Of a DNA stretch of 38,797 bases, positions 18,459 through 30,016 are shown piece by piece. Numbering within the stretch: position 1 is the stretch's first letter; each line of letters opens with the position of its first letter. Location: positions 1 to 38,797 of the forward strand of contig JADGJG010000132.1 of assembly GCA_027596195.1 (NCBI GenBank). Reading direction: 5' to 3'. This stretch comes from Podochytrium sp. JEL0797. Its lineage: Eukaryota > Chytridiomycota > Chytridiomycetes > Chytridiales > Chytriomycetaceae. Under the pieces are notes generated by a model. It searched no databases. It was not told where the DNA came from and saw only the letters and a program-made list of their open reading frames with translations. A program made the position numbers and the translations under genes.

Positions 18459-19571
18459 TCATGTCGAAGTATTCCTCTCCTCCAACACATCCAAGTTCAC
18501 AATCCACTCCTTCTTCACGCGCTGCCAATGAGCTGGATCAAAAAACACAAACACCCCTCGTTCCCCAGCCACAAATTCCATAGAAGTCGGTGCAGCAGCC
18601 GTGCCTGAAACCGCTGCCGAAGTTGAAGTCGGGGTTCCTGCCGTCGGACTCTTCAAACTCGCTGTAGCCGCAGACTCCTTTTCAGGCGACACACTCCCGA
18701 CCCCTGAAGTCGGGCTTCCCGACAAACTGGTCTCCGCAACCGGAACCACATTTGCCTCTTTCGTCAACCAGACCTTGATGTCTTTATGGAACCGCCAGCC
18801 GCGGCTGTACAGCTCCTGGGCCGCGGCTTCCTGGATACGGTCTCGCGGGAACGCGTAGAATGCGAAAAAGAGAGCGTCTTCGCTGCTTGCGGCGATGCGT
18901 TCGGCGGGGTCCAGGTCAGGTACTGCGGGCATTTGGACCCTGTAGCAGGGCGGCACGGTGAAGTGCGGGTCGTGCAGAAGGGGATCCATGTCTGGGTTGA
19001 TGGCTGGGGCGTAGACGGAGGACATTGTGGTGTAGAGGGGAGTGGGGGAGTTGAGGTTCAGGCCCAGGGAGGTCAGTTCGCAGCCGAGCGAGAGCATGTT
19101 CGTGTCAGGGTCTGTGGACATGCGGAGGACGTCGATGAGGCCCAGTAGGCCGTGCTTGTCGTTTGTGAGGGCGGAGGGAAGGAGGTGTTCGCTGGAGGGC
19201 GGAGGCGGGGGCATGGGCGGGGAGAGCGTGGCGCTCTGCTGGAGAGGGAGGAATTGCGACTTTGCTGAGAGGGCAAGGGCGAGGAGAAGGACAGTAGGCG
19301 AAGAGGACAAGAACAGAGAAAACAAAACAATCAGCTTCATAGAACCAAACAACCTCTACTCACACGTCCCCATCGGAAGTGCTCCCAGTCGCTGCTGCGG
19401 CCCAACCGGCTTCTCCTTCTGCAGCATCCCCATCCGCTGCTGTGGTGTCAGCGACGGAAACTCATCGGGGCCGTTTTGTCCAAAGGTGCCGAGTCGCCCT
19501 GAGAGGTCCATGCTAGGACCGCTAAGGCTGCCGTTGAGGTTGAAGCCCTGTGCAAAGGACGTGTTGTTCAT
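18459..19571 (-). CDS. NOT2: CCR4-NOT complex subunit 2 (NOT2/CNOT2)
   Basis: Two exons (19364-19571 and 18459-19264, 99-nt intron) encode 337 residues. The NOT2 family core is clear: HGLLGLIDVLRM, DPDTNMLSLGCELTSLGL, NLNSPTPLY, then the NOT-box region ALFFAFYAFPRD, AAQELYSRGWRFHKDIKVWL, GVFVFFDPAHWQRVKKEW and LDVLEER. The complex deadenylates mRNA and influences transcription, and NOT2 helps hold the NOT1 scaffold together. Exon 1 gives a Gly/Asn/Ser-rich N-terminus with DEFPSLTPQQRMG. A Ser/Thr/Ala-rich insert interrupts the NOT box between WLTKEANVVP and MEFVAGERGVF, longer than in most relatives. The start at 19571 was chosen because no better ATG lies upstream. Confidence 0.93.
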
Positions 19572-19778
19572 GTGTGGTTGGTGGGATGGGTTGGTGGTCG
19601 AAAAAAAAACAAGTCCAAGTTTCTCTTCTCCCTTCTTCCCGCTGGCAACAAGATGGCCTCCCAATTGCGTGCCAGCAGGAACTCGTTAGACAAAGACAAA
19701 GAAACTACTCATCATATCCCAAGGATTCTCTTCTTCGTTTCAAATTTCAAATGGCAGCAATGGCAGCAGATTCACCCA

Positions 19779-22700
19779 TCACCCGCGTCTCTTCTCCAAC
19801 TCCCCGGCAACACTCGCCACCACATCCGCCAACGCACACCCCGGCGCATTCAACTCATTCCAATACTCATCAAACGCAGGCGAAGACCCACCCCCAATCA
19901 CCCCTCCTTCCCCAGTCGTGGCCCCACTCGCCAACAACACCTTGGCGACCCCCAACACAGTCCGCACCGCACTCTTGACAAGCTCATTGACCTTTTCAAT
20001 CTCCTGCTTCACAGCGTTGGGCTTGGGAACCGTGTTGGCGGCTTCCTTGAGCGCGGGGACCATCACGTCGAGACGCGACACGACGGCAGCCGGGGACAGG
20101 TGCACCACGCGTTGGAGGATCATGTGGTTGAGCATTTTGATTTCTTGCGCAGAGTCCGCGAGTCCTGCGGCCACGCGGTCGAGGAAGGCAAAGATTTCGA
20201 TTTTGGCGAGACTGCGTTCGAGGAGGGTGTGCATGCATTCGTAGGCGCTCTGATTGTCGTTGTGAACATGAGCACCACCACCTTCCATTCTGATAAATAT
20301 TTTTACCTTTCTCGCGTCCAACCCATCATCCACTTTGTGCTTGAACGGACCCATCACAACAATGTGAATCAACTCCTCCTTGATGACCGTTTCCTGATAC
20401 AACAACGGCAGCAAGTCTCCCAACGAGTCCTGAATCAAATACGGCTTGTTGTGCGCGGCCGAGTTCAACGTCGCCAATGCGATATGGCGAACATTCTATA
20501 AAAGCAAAAAATAAGTAAATTCCCCAAACACCAAGCCAAATCGATGCTCAACAAAAAAAAAACTAAAAAACTCACCAAATCTTTATCCGTCAACAACTTC
20601 AAAAACTCTACAATCACATCCATCAACGCATCATCAAACCCTCCCACACTCGCATCCGTAAACGTGTACCGAATCGCCATCACAATCGTGGCCCGCACAG
20701 CCTCACTTGGGCTCTGCAGCCCCGTCACGAGTTGCGGCAAAAACAGCTGCGGGTCGGATACACTCAGTTTGCCCAAACATTCGGCAATCACGGTACGCGT
20801 GGCTTCCTCTTTGGCTTGTTGAGTGCTTTCGAACAGGAGCGTCCACAAGTCTTTGGAGTACGGTTGGAGAGGGGAGATGGTCGTGGCTGCGGGGAGTTTG
20901 TGGGACTGCGCGGAGGAGCGGGAAATGACTTCCTTGAGGGACACGAGCATGAGGTATCGGTGTTTGCCGACCGTTTCGGAGCGCAGGTGGTGGATCAGAA
21001 TGGGCATGTAGTGCGGGAGGTTTCCGAGGGCCACATTTCCAAGGGCAAAGGCGGCCGCGTGTTTGAGCTCCTCCGAAGGGGAATCAAACAGTTTGAGCAG
21101 CGAATCGTGAAGGTTGGGGTGTGCCTTCGAGAGGTCGCTGTTTGTATCACAGACAAGTTAGCCGCGCGTCACCCGTTTCCAACACCAAACAAACTCACAT
21201 GCTGCGTCCAACCACTCCAATCACGTTCAACGCGAGGTAGGTCTGGTTCTCGCTCGTGGCGCCCGGCTGAATCTTTTTGACAAAGTCTCCCAACGACCCC
21301 ATCGCCTTGGTCTCGACAATCAAAGCTCCAATCGACTGAGCAACGGGGCGGTACGACTGAGAACATGAAGCAGCAACAGCCCGTTAGGACAACCCGCCGC
21401 AACGCAGACAAAGCAAAAACACTCACCAACTTGGACACCTCCTTCCCATCCACAACAACCCCCATCAACAACTTGACCATCTCCACAAACACACTCTCCC
21501 CACCCCCACCCCCTCTCACCACATCCGCCCAAAACTCGCTCAACGCCTCCGCCCCAACACTCCCACTCGCAGCCAAATGCGGACTCGCCACCACCGTCGC
21601 CACAACACGCTCCGCCACACTCCCCTTCACAACCTTCACCGCCGCCTTCTGCACCTCCACATTCTCTTGCACCGCAACAACAGCCGCAACCACCTCCAAC
21701 GCAAGCGGGAACAAATTCATATCCGCCTCCGAAATCACAGGCTGCACTTCCACCAACACCGCCTCCGCCGCTTCCACTGAAACCTGCGCCCCAAATTTCC
21801 CGACAACAGCCACAATCGTCGCCAACGTCGACAACTTCAACGCACGGTTCGATTTTCTCAAATTCGCCGCCAATTCAGGCAAAATGGCTCCATTCAACGA
21901 CCCCGACAAATCCAACTCCCCAGCCCCGGTTCCACACAACGGCGAATCACACACCGTCTTCAACGCACGCACCGTCGTCAACCGCGTGAGCTCATTCCGC
22001 AACCGTTCCATCAACAACGGAATCACAACCGCATCCACCTCCTGCGCGGGGAGAAGGTCATACGTCTGCGCAAGGAGCGTGCTGAGCGCGAGGATCGAGC
22101 GTTCCTTGACTTCGATATCGAGGTCTGCGACTTTCACGCGTTCGAGAACCGCGTGGTAAATGGCGAGAATGTGTTCCCCTGCGCGTGGGGCTTGAGGGGG
22201 TGGGACCGAGACTTCCATCGCGCCGGTTCCGATTGCGGCGGAGGGGATGGGGCGGATGGCTTTCACGAGTTCCACGGCAACGAGGAGTGCGTCGGACGTG
22301 ACCTTGTAGAATTTTCCGTTGATGGCGGCCAACACAGGCGGCACGAGTTCACCGAAATCGGCCGTGAACACGTCGGCAGAGTGTAGGGAGAGTGCGACTT
22401 TGAGGAAATCGAGAACCTCGATTTTGAGGTTCAGGTTGTTGATGGGTTTGGGTCCCTTTTTCGTGGTGGCTGCGGAAGGGGTTCCCGACGCGAGGGAAGC
22501 TTCGATCGAGGGGACAAAGAGGGGAAGGGTGTCGTTCAATCCGCCGTGCAGGACTGTGACGAGTTCGCGGAGGAGGATGAATCCGGATTGACGCGTGGGG
22601 ACGGATTTGCCGTTGATCTCTTTGGACAGGTTTTTGCTGAGTCTGGCGACGAGCTTTTGAAGCAACGCGACGGGTCTGTTTTTGGTTTGTGGTGGTGAGA

Positions 22701-24532
22701 TTCTGAAAAGCAACACTATTGAAGACTCACTCATTCGCATCAATAACTGCTTTCGCTCCTCGTTTTCTCTGCATCGCGATTCCCGACGACGCGGCCCCCA
22801 CCTGGCGCACCAGAATGACAAAGGTGTTCAAAATCTCCACTCGCACAGATTCTTCTCTCTCCTTGAATCGCTTCACGAGGGATGGTGCGACCGTGTCGAA
22901 AAAGGAGGCAATCAACTCAGTACGGGTGGCAATAATGGACGCGAGAGTTTTGACACTCGCGCGACGAACTTTCCAGCTCATGTCGTCGTCGTCCGAGTAT
23001 CCACCGTCCCTATATGAAACGCGACAGAGATCAGCAGAAAATTCAGAAACGGCAGGAGACGAGCAAACAATGCGTACTCTTCATCGTCGCCTTCGTCATC
23101 CTCATCCATGTCATCGCCATCTTCGTCATCCGTTTCCATATCCTCGTCATCTTCTCCATCGTCGTAGTTCGGGTCATGCTTCATGTACTCAAGCGAAAGA
23201 ACCGTGATGGACGAAAGGTGGGCCGTGATTTCGGTGGGGCATCTCACGATTAAGGATTCGAACGCCTTCAAAGCAAAAAACAGTCAGATTCCAAGCAATT
23301 CTGGGATCAGAATGAGGAGAAAAATGGAGGGGTTATATTACCTGGAAACAAGCTTCTCTCAATTCATCGTCGTCGTGGCCAATGTACTGACTCAGCAATG
23401 GAACAATGGTATCCACGTACTTTCCAATACGACGAGAACTGAAACGACTGTTACGGGAGGTGAACCCAGAAAAACGGCCAAAAATAAGTGGGTCGCGCAG
23501 TCAAAACAAACTAAAAAAAATATCCAAGCAACTCACGCCAAAGTTCCAACCAGCCCCACAAACGTCTTCAACCGATCAAAATCCTCAGCGCCCTCCTTCT
23601 CACCCATCTCGGTAATGCAGTTGCGGATCAAAATGTCAAACTGCTCGTCAGATGTGTGGACCGCGAGGTTCCCGAAAGCTGCGACGGTGCGTTTGCGGAT
23701 GGCCGGGCGCGGGTTGCTCAGGTATGGGAACAGCACGTCTTGTGTTTGGCGAATCAGGGTGACGGCGGGTTTTGAAGGATCAGCGGTGGCGGGCTCTGTG
23801 AGGATGGAACCGAAGCGGTTGATGACTTCGGCGAGGATATCGATGGTGTCGAGTTGGACGGCGTTGGCGTTCTGTTGGGAGGGGTTGAGGAAGGAAGCAA
23901 GGGAGGAATCAAGGATCACTCACAGCCAGAAGGGCAATCAGCTTGGGCACGAGACGCAGGACCGCGTGTTTGGACACGTCTGAGCCAGCGGGGATTTCGA
24001 GAATCACGGTCTTGAGGCCGATGGCGGCAATGTCCTTGAGCTCGTCCTTCTTTTGGGTCAGCAGGACACACAGCTGGTCGATGATCTCCTGGACGTGCTG
24101 CTTGCGCGACTTGCGGACGAGGGGGGCGAGGCTTGGTTATTTATTTATTAGTTTATTTGTTCGTTAGAAGAAGAAGAACAACAACTCACGTCTTCACAGC
24201 CAAGTTCTGGACCTCGCCGTTCTTGTCGTCCAGGGCGCGCATCACGGCAGCCACGATTTTGCGCTCTGTGACTTCGTCCAGCGCACTGTCCTTCTGCAGC
24301 TCCGTCGAGAGATCTGCCATGGCCATGAAGCGGAAGTCCGAGTCGGCGTTTCCGAGCTAGAGTGAGTGCGGATTAGTTTCTAGGGCGCAACGAGGGAGCC
24401 ACTGGGACGCTGCCTGGGCATCCCTAGACATGCTTTGGCCATGCTGCCCTGGCAATGCCCTGGACACCCGAGGCATTCACGCCTACGCACTTTCTCGAGA
24501 AGCGCCGCAATCGTGTACGCGCTGGTGCTCAT
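19779..24532 (-). CDS. CAND1: CAND1 (TIP120), cullin exchange factor
   Basis: Twelve exons (24491-24532, 24190-24356, 23924-24131, 23537-23871, 23342-23447, 23078-23265, 22731-23009, 21427-22675, 21199-21356, 20576-21137, 20307-20495, 19779-20249) join in phase to 1317 residues, close to the family's roughly 1230. CAND1 wraps cullin-RBX1 and swaps substrate-receptor modules on SCF-type ubiquitin ligases. Landmarks in order are [49 protein letters not shown], the acidic loop after [58 protein letters not shown] and the C-terminal TIP120 domain with [16 protein letters not shown]. The 22676-22730 intron has two in-frame acceptors; the 55-nt form fits local intron sizes better than the 28-nt form. 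It is head-to-head with the 24721 gene. Confidence 0.95.
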
Positions 24533-24720
24533 CTTTTTCGATGCGACTTTTTTTCTCGCGTGTCCCACGCAAAACCGACTCGCGTTCCTTCAACTTCGAC
24601 CTGAAATCACACATGCAAGTTACAATACTTTGTTTTTGCCTCTCTCTCTCTCTCTGTAAATTATTGGAGACGGGCTTTCGAAATTCGAAAAAGTCTCGGG
24701 TGATTCTGTCCACGTTTCGA

Positions 24721-25209
24721 ATGCCCATCGATCTCCCTTTCGCCGAAGGAGACCACATCTCGAACTGCACCGACGATGATCATCCTGAGCGCAGCTTCTC
24801 TGTGGATGTGTTCACGCTCCTCCAAGTCCTTGAACCACGCCTCGAAAAGGACGCTGAATGGATTCCCGTCTCCACTTTCAACCCCGACATCATGAATGGG
24901 AAGTGTTGGGGAGACAAAAAGCCTGCATCGCCAGCGGATTTCAGCAACAGTTTCTCGCCTCAGCAGCTGCTCGACGATCCGTCCATCAGTCCGCTGCATT
25001 GGGCCAAACTTGAGAAATGCGATATCCAATATCCAATTCTGATTTTGGAACACGCGGATGCTGTTGGCACTGCTGACTTCATCAGTTTGGTGGATGGAAT
25101 GCATCGTTTGGTCAAATGCGTGCAGCAAAAGATGGAGAAGGTGAACGTGATCAAGGTTTCCAAGGAAGAGATTCAACGCGCCACTTGGCCAAAGGTCGCG
25201 TCGGAATAA
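24721..25209 (+). CDS. Small protein with ParB/sulfiredoxin-like domain, function unknown
   Basis: This is a single exon of 162 residues. The C-terminal part shows YPILILEHADAVGTADFISL followed by LVDGMHRLVKCV and a strand VNVIKV, the ParB/sulfiredoxin-like pattern in which a DGxHR loop binds nucleotide or phosphate. The N-terminal half (FTLLQVLEPRLEKDAEWIPV) is unfamiliar. DGxHRL proteins of this size are frequent in bacteria as isolated ORFs, so bacterial origin is possible but not shown. The ATG at 24721 was preferred because the sequence upstream has low-complexity CT runs and belongs to the promoter shared with CAND1. The frame does stay open upstream, so a longer N-terminus cannot be excluded. 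Confidence 0.7.
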   Translation: MPIDLPFAEGDHISNCTDDDHPERSFSVDVFTLLQVLEPRLEKDAEWIPVSTFNPDIMNGKCWGDKKPASPADFSNSFSPQQLLDDPSISPLHWAKLEKCDIQYPILILEHADAVGTADFISLVDGMHRLVKCVQQKMEKVNVIKVSKEEIQRATWPKVASE

Positions 25210-25259
25210 AAGAATGCGAGTTGTTCCATAAAACCCCCTAAAGGTCAGAAAGAAAGGCT

Positions 25260-25281
25260 GGTGACTCATCCAAGAGTCACC
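25260..25281. promoter_or_regulatory. Hairpin/AP-1-Gcn4-like site before the Dabb gene
   Basis: GGTGACTC (25260-25267) and GAGTCACC (25274-25281) form a perfect 8-base inverted repeat with a six-base loop. The left arm extends to TGACTCA, the bZIP (Gcn4/AP-1) core. It ends 34 bases before the ATG at 25316. Regulation by a bZIP factor is inferred. Confidence 0.4.
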
Positions 25282-25315
25282 CCTCTCCAACAAAAAAACA
25301 ACCTCAAAAACAATA

Positions 25316-25677
25316 ATGCCGATCATTCACACCGTCACTTGGTTAGTCTCACTCTTACTCTCGCACTCCCTCTCTGATCATGATCGCTAAATGCACGCAG
25401 GACTGCACTCCCAACTGCCACCCCGGAGAAACTCGCCGCTTGCAAGGAAGCCCTCCTCAAGTTGACTGCCATCCCAGGCTGCACCAGTGTGCACTTTGGC
25501 GAATCCTTCACCACCGATCGCACCAGAGGTTACACCCACCAACTCATTTGCGAGTTGGCCGACAAGGAAACGTTGCCATTCTACGCAAAGCACCCGTTGC
25601 ATGTCGCGGTTTTGAACGAACACTTGAAGCCGTTGTTTGACATGTCGACGACTCTTGCTTTCGACTTTGTGTGTTAA
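25316..25677 (+). CDS. Stress-response A/B-barrel (Dabb) domain protein
   Basis: Two exons (25316-25341 and 25401-25677, 59-nt intron, splitting a Trp codon) encode 100 residues, the normal size for a single Dabb domain. Matching landmarks are MPIIHTVTW, a helix ATPEKLAACKEALLKL, IPGCTSVHFGESFT, then RGYTHQLICELADKETLPFY and HPLHVAVLNEHLKPL, ending in strand TLAFDFVC. Dabb proteins form small dimeric alpha/beta barrels related to plant stress proteins and some cyclases; most fungal ones have no assigned reaction. A possible bZIP site lies just upstream. The Met-Pro start recalls tautomerases, but the HVxxxxxHLKPL ending is typical of Dabb. Confidence 0.85.
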
Positions 25678-26279
25678 GGGATGTTGTAAAAATAAACAAC
25701 AAGATTGGTCGCGATCAGACGTTTTCCTGCACCAGCTGGGTGATGTTGGTGGTTTAACCGGATCAGCGAGTTGTTTTTCAAGGTCCAGGGTCGGATGCTT
25801 TGCGGGTTTGGTTATAAGGACCCCACTTCGTCACTCTTCAGGAATCTGGCCGATTTTGAGTTTGATCGCGCTTGACCTCGCGTCCGTTGACCTTCTCAAC
25901 GACGCGACATTGGGATGATGAACTACATTGCCAAGCTTCCACAACAGTTGCATGACGTAACTCCTTCATTTCCTCCATCCTTTGGAAAAACGCGTGAAAA
26001 AAGCTTGTGACACTCCACCAACCGATTGGGTATCCCCGACTTACTCAGCCTTTTTTTCCTTCATGCTGTATAAGAGAATGAAAGAAGGAAAGGGATATAA
26101 TTAATAGCGTCGGAGATCGCGTTCCAAATCTCACACTTCAGGTTGGTTTGAGGTGATCTTTGATACACCTTTATCAAAATCCAGATTGCGCCCTTTCTTA
26201 TTGTTCCAATGCGGTCGCTTTTTTCCCAGACGCGTTATCACCGCGAAAGTGATCTCGAAAAAAAACGAGAATTTGGAAC
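25678..26279. other. Intergenic region, 3' end of Dabb gene and promoter of succinyl-CoA ligase
   Basis: AATAAA occurs just after the Dabb stop (about 25690). The right end is AT-rich with GGATATAATTAATAG near 26094, a plausible core promoter element. Nothing else is recognised. Confidence 0.5.
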
Positions 26280-28012
26280 ATGTTCTCCCGCTTGACCTCC
26301 GCAGTGCGTACGCCCTCCCCTGCCTTCCACTCTGTCTCCTGAGACGGGGTGTAGTTCCACCACCGGCCGCGATCTGGCACGCCAGCTGCCGGATCACCCT
26401 GGCTCCTTACGAAGCACTTACTAAGGCTCTTTTCCGCACCCAACGCAGTTCCCTCGCACTGCGACCGTTGCGTCCAGACTGCAGGTTACCTCCAAGTCGC
26501 AGGCGCGTCACCTTTCGATCCACGAGTACCAGTCGATGGGTCTCCTCAGCCAATATGGCATCAAGACCCCACGGGGTGCTGCCGCGACCACCGCCAAGGA
26601 GGCTGAGGACATTGCCAAGAGCCTCAACACGGACGATCTCGTCATCAAGGCCCAGGTCCTTGCCGGAGGCCGTGGAAAGGGAACTTTCGACTCGGGCCTG
26701 AAGGGAGGAGTTCGTATGGTCTACTCGTGAGTTTTTCTTCTTTGCCCTTTCTGATGCCCTTTCCGAACCGGACATCACTCGATATCGGTTGATCCGATCC
26801 CGATTTCGTACATATCTGACCCTCTGATTGTTCGTTTCGGAATTTTTCCTCTCCAGCCCGACCGAGGCGAAGATGTTCGCCGAGAAGATGTTGGGCCACA
26901 AGCTTATCACCAAGCAGACTGGAGCTGCCGGCCGTATCTGTAACGCCGTCTACGTTGTCGAGCGTCTCTACGTCCGTCGTGAGGTTTACTTTGCCATCGT
27001 CATGGACCGTGCTGCCCAGGGACCCGTGATTATCGCGTCTGCCCAGGGAGGTATGAACATTGAGGACGTTGCCGCCGAAAACCCCGACGCCATCGTCACG
27101 GTCCCCGTCGACATCCGCACCGGATTCAGCCAGAAGGACGCCAGCTTTGTTGCCGAGAAGCTCGGATTCCACGGAAACGGAGCCGACCAGGCCGCCAAGA
27201 CCTTCCTCAGCTTGTACAAGATTTTCATTGAGAAGGATGCCACCATGATTGAGATCAACCCAATGGCTGAAATCTCGAACGGAGATGGTAAGCGTTTTTT
27301 TTTGGGGGTCATTCGGTTTTTCTGTTGAGATAACTAACTTTTTTTTTTGCCTCAGTTTACTGCATGGATGCCAAGTTTGGATTCGACGACAACGCCGAAT
27401 TCCGCCAAGCGGCCACCTACAAATTGAGAGACATTACTCAGGAGGACCCGCGTGAGGTTGCTGCTGCCAAGTGGAACCTCAACTACATTGGTTTGGATGG
27501 AACCATCGGATGTCTCGGTATGTTCCACCGTGAAAGTACGAATGCGTTGAAGATCTAATCGGTTTCCTGTTTCTGTTTCCTTAGTCAACGGTGCCGGTTT
27601 GGCCATGGCGACCATGGACATTATCAAGTTGAACGGAGGTGACCCCGCCAACTTCTTGGACGTCGGTGGAGGTGCCAACGCCGAGCAGGTTGCCGAAGCC
27701 TTCAAGATCATCAGCTCGGACCCCCGCGTTTCTGCCATCCTCGTCAACATTTTCGGAGGTATCATGCGTTGCGACGTGATTGCGCAGGGAATCATTGAGG
27801 CTGTCCACCAGCTCGGATTGAACTTGCCCCTGATTGTGCGTTTGCAGGGAACCGAGGTTGAGTCTGCCAAAAAGTTGATTGCTGAGTCTGGACTCCGTAT
27901 CTTCTCGATTGACGACTTGGATGCTGCTGCCTCGAGAGCTGTGCAAATGTCCAAGATTGTGGAATTGTCTAGAGACGCGGGTGTGAAGGTCAACTTTGAG
28001 CTCCCAATCTAA
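26280..28012 (+). CDS. LSC2: Succinyl-CoA ligase beta subunit, mitochondrial
   Basis: Five exons (26280-26303, 26449-26726, 26857-27287, 27356-27517, 27585-28012) encode 440 residues, normal for the family. The enzyme makes ATP or GTP from succinyl-CoA in the TCA cycle as an alpha/beta pair in the matrix. The N-terminus MFSRLTSA...[12 protein letters not shown] is a presequence, and the mature part starts near [22 protein letters not shown]-grasp landmarks are [72 protein letters not shown] and [16 protein letters not shown]. Intron 1 (145 nt) contains a TACTAAG branch site. Strong C-ending codon bias suggests high expression. The nucleotide preference cannot be told from sequence alone. Confidence 0.95.
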
Positions 28013-28176
28013 AAATGAACTTTGCGTTCATTATTGTCTCTCTTTTTCCTTTTTTTTCTTTGTAACGGAATATCTCTTGCCGAATAAACTTGTTGGTTCG
28101 CCTCATATTCAAACCTTCTTCGAGAGGTAAAGAAGGCTTGAAGGTCCAATATTTTTTCTTCAAGAAAAGCGCGAGG

Positions 28177-29914
28177 ATGGACTTTGTCGGACTCCAAATT
28201 CAGCTTCAGCTTTCGAACGGCCAGACGATCCGCGGGGTCGTTTCCTCAGCCGGAACAGGCGTGATCGTGATTGATGGACAGCACTTTGCATCCGGGGACA
28301 TCGTCGATTTGCAGGTGTTGGCAAAGCCACCACCACAGCCCAAGGCGGTGTTCATGGACCCTGCGATCGTTGCGGTGAGTTTGCCAGGATGTCTCTTAGA
28401 ACTTCTCCTAAGAACCACGGCTAAAAATATGGCTCCAGATGGGCGCAATGTCTCCCGCGTCGTTGAGTCACAACAACACGAGGCACCCAGGCGTGCCCCC
28501 TTCGCATTCACAGCCTTCTCTGGCCTCTCCCGCTCCCAGACCGAAGCCAACCCAACCAAAGAAGACCCAAGCTCCCGCACCCTCTGCCAAACTCCCGAAA
28601 CCCGAATTCAAACCCCAACGAAAAGGGACCAAAGCCGCCGTCAACCCACCCACCCGCAACACGCACCATTCTCAAATGCAGCAAGCTACACCCAAGAAAC
28701 CGTCCACGATTCACGTGGAACCCGCCGTGGACATTTCGCAGGACTTTGATTTCCAATCCTCCCTTGACAAGTTTGACAAGCATCGCGTGTTTGCAGAGAT
28801 TCGCGCGTCGGAGGAAGGGTTGGGGGATTCGGAAAGTGGGGGTGGGATGGGTGGGTTTCGTGGCCAAGAGCGAATTGGGCACAAAGAAATGGTGTTGGAT
28901 TCCGAGTACGAAACAGGCAATGATGAGAGAGAAGACGGTGGGGATGAGGACGATTATGAGTTTGATGATGGCGAGGAGGACTTGGAATCTTTCGGGGAGT
29001 TGGCGTTCAAACGGTTGGATGATGATTATGACAGCAACACTACGTTCCCGTCTCCCATCCAGTCTGCAAGCGTGCCTCGGCGTCTAAAACGGCCTGTTTT
29101 CAAGTCGGTCGGTGGTGTTGCGGTGTATGGAGTCACTGGTCCTGAAATGAGTGAGGTGGAACGGATTGCCGTGACGGAGACTGGCCCGAACGAGACGCAA
29201 ATGATTGAAAACGCGGGAAGGGGTGCGGCCATGATTGTCATGCAAGCTCTCGGCGGATCTCGGAGGATCAAAGTTGGGAACCACAACTCTGCTCCCACTG
29301 TCGTTGTCATGTGCGGCAACAATCGAGTCGGGTCTTATGGGCTCTGCACTGCTCGTCATCTCGCGAATCACGACATCAACGTGGTGGTTTGTGTGGTAGG
29401 AGGGGAAGCCGAGCTGGTCAACACCGTATCATACCAACGCAAAATCTACCTCCCCACTGGCGGCAAAATTGTCAAACACGTCGCAGAACTGCCTCAGCAT
29501 GGAAACCCCGTGGACTTGATTATCGACGCGTTGCTCGGGTCGATTCACCAAATCTTGGACCTCAACGAGCTGGACCGCGCTTCGGCTTGCGATTTGATGA
29601 AATGGGCCAACGAGAACCGCGCAAATGTCTTGAGTTTGGACATTCCGAGTGGAATCAACGCGATCACGGGGATTCCGACGTCTCCAGCGCATCACGTAAA
29701 GGCCAAGTGGACACTTTCGTTTGGGCTTCCCAAGGCTTGTTTGGCCAAGATTGCGCGTGAGATTGCTGGCGAGCTGTTCTTGGCAGATATTGGGATTCCC
29801 AAGATTGTTTTCCAGAAACTCAAAAGCAAGGCTGGGGTGGTTGGGAAGTCGCTGATTCGATATGTTCCTCCATTTGGGGACAAGTTTGTTGTGGGCCTTG
29901 TGATTGCCCAATAA
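28177..29914 (+). CDS. EDC3: EDC3, enhancer of mRNA decapping
   Basis: Two exons (28177-28374 and 28439-29914, 64-nt intron, phase 0) encode 557 residues. EDC3 binds the decapping enzyme Dcp2 and helicase Dhh1 and builds P-bodies. Domains in order are an N-terminal divergent LSm domain (MDFVGLQIQLQLSNG to DIVDLQVLAK), a Pro/Lys-rich disordered linker, an FDF motif at about 167-190 (QDFDFQSSLDKFDKHRVF), an acidic stretch, and a YjeF_N dimerisation domain from about 305 (MSEVERIAVTETGPNETQMI, PTVVVMCGNNRVGSYGL, DLIIDALLG, LSLDIPSGINAITG). The order is complete and canonical. The stop codon overlaps an AATAAA, a plausible poly(A) signal. Confidence 0.95.
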
Positions 29915-30016
29915 ACTCTACTTCTCTTTATTTTGATGAAGTCAGTGTCCAACTCCCCTTTATAGGGGTTATTTTGAAAGGGGTATTTTTTTTTTTTTTT
30001 GCAAAACAAATCCGGA

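Noticed and set aside
22703..22730. A 28-nt intron in CAND1
   Set aside because: A second in-frame acceptor gives a 55-nt intron that agrees with the other introns here; the 28-nt version would be unusually short.
25316..25677. Macrophage migration inhibitory factor/tautomerase identity from the Met-Pro start
   Set aside because: The rest of the sequence follows the Dabb pattern (RGYTHQLICEL, HVAVLNEHLKPL), and the 100-residue length fits a single Dabb domain.
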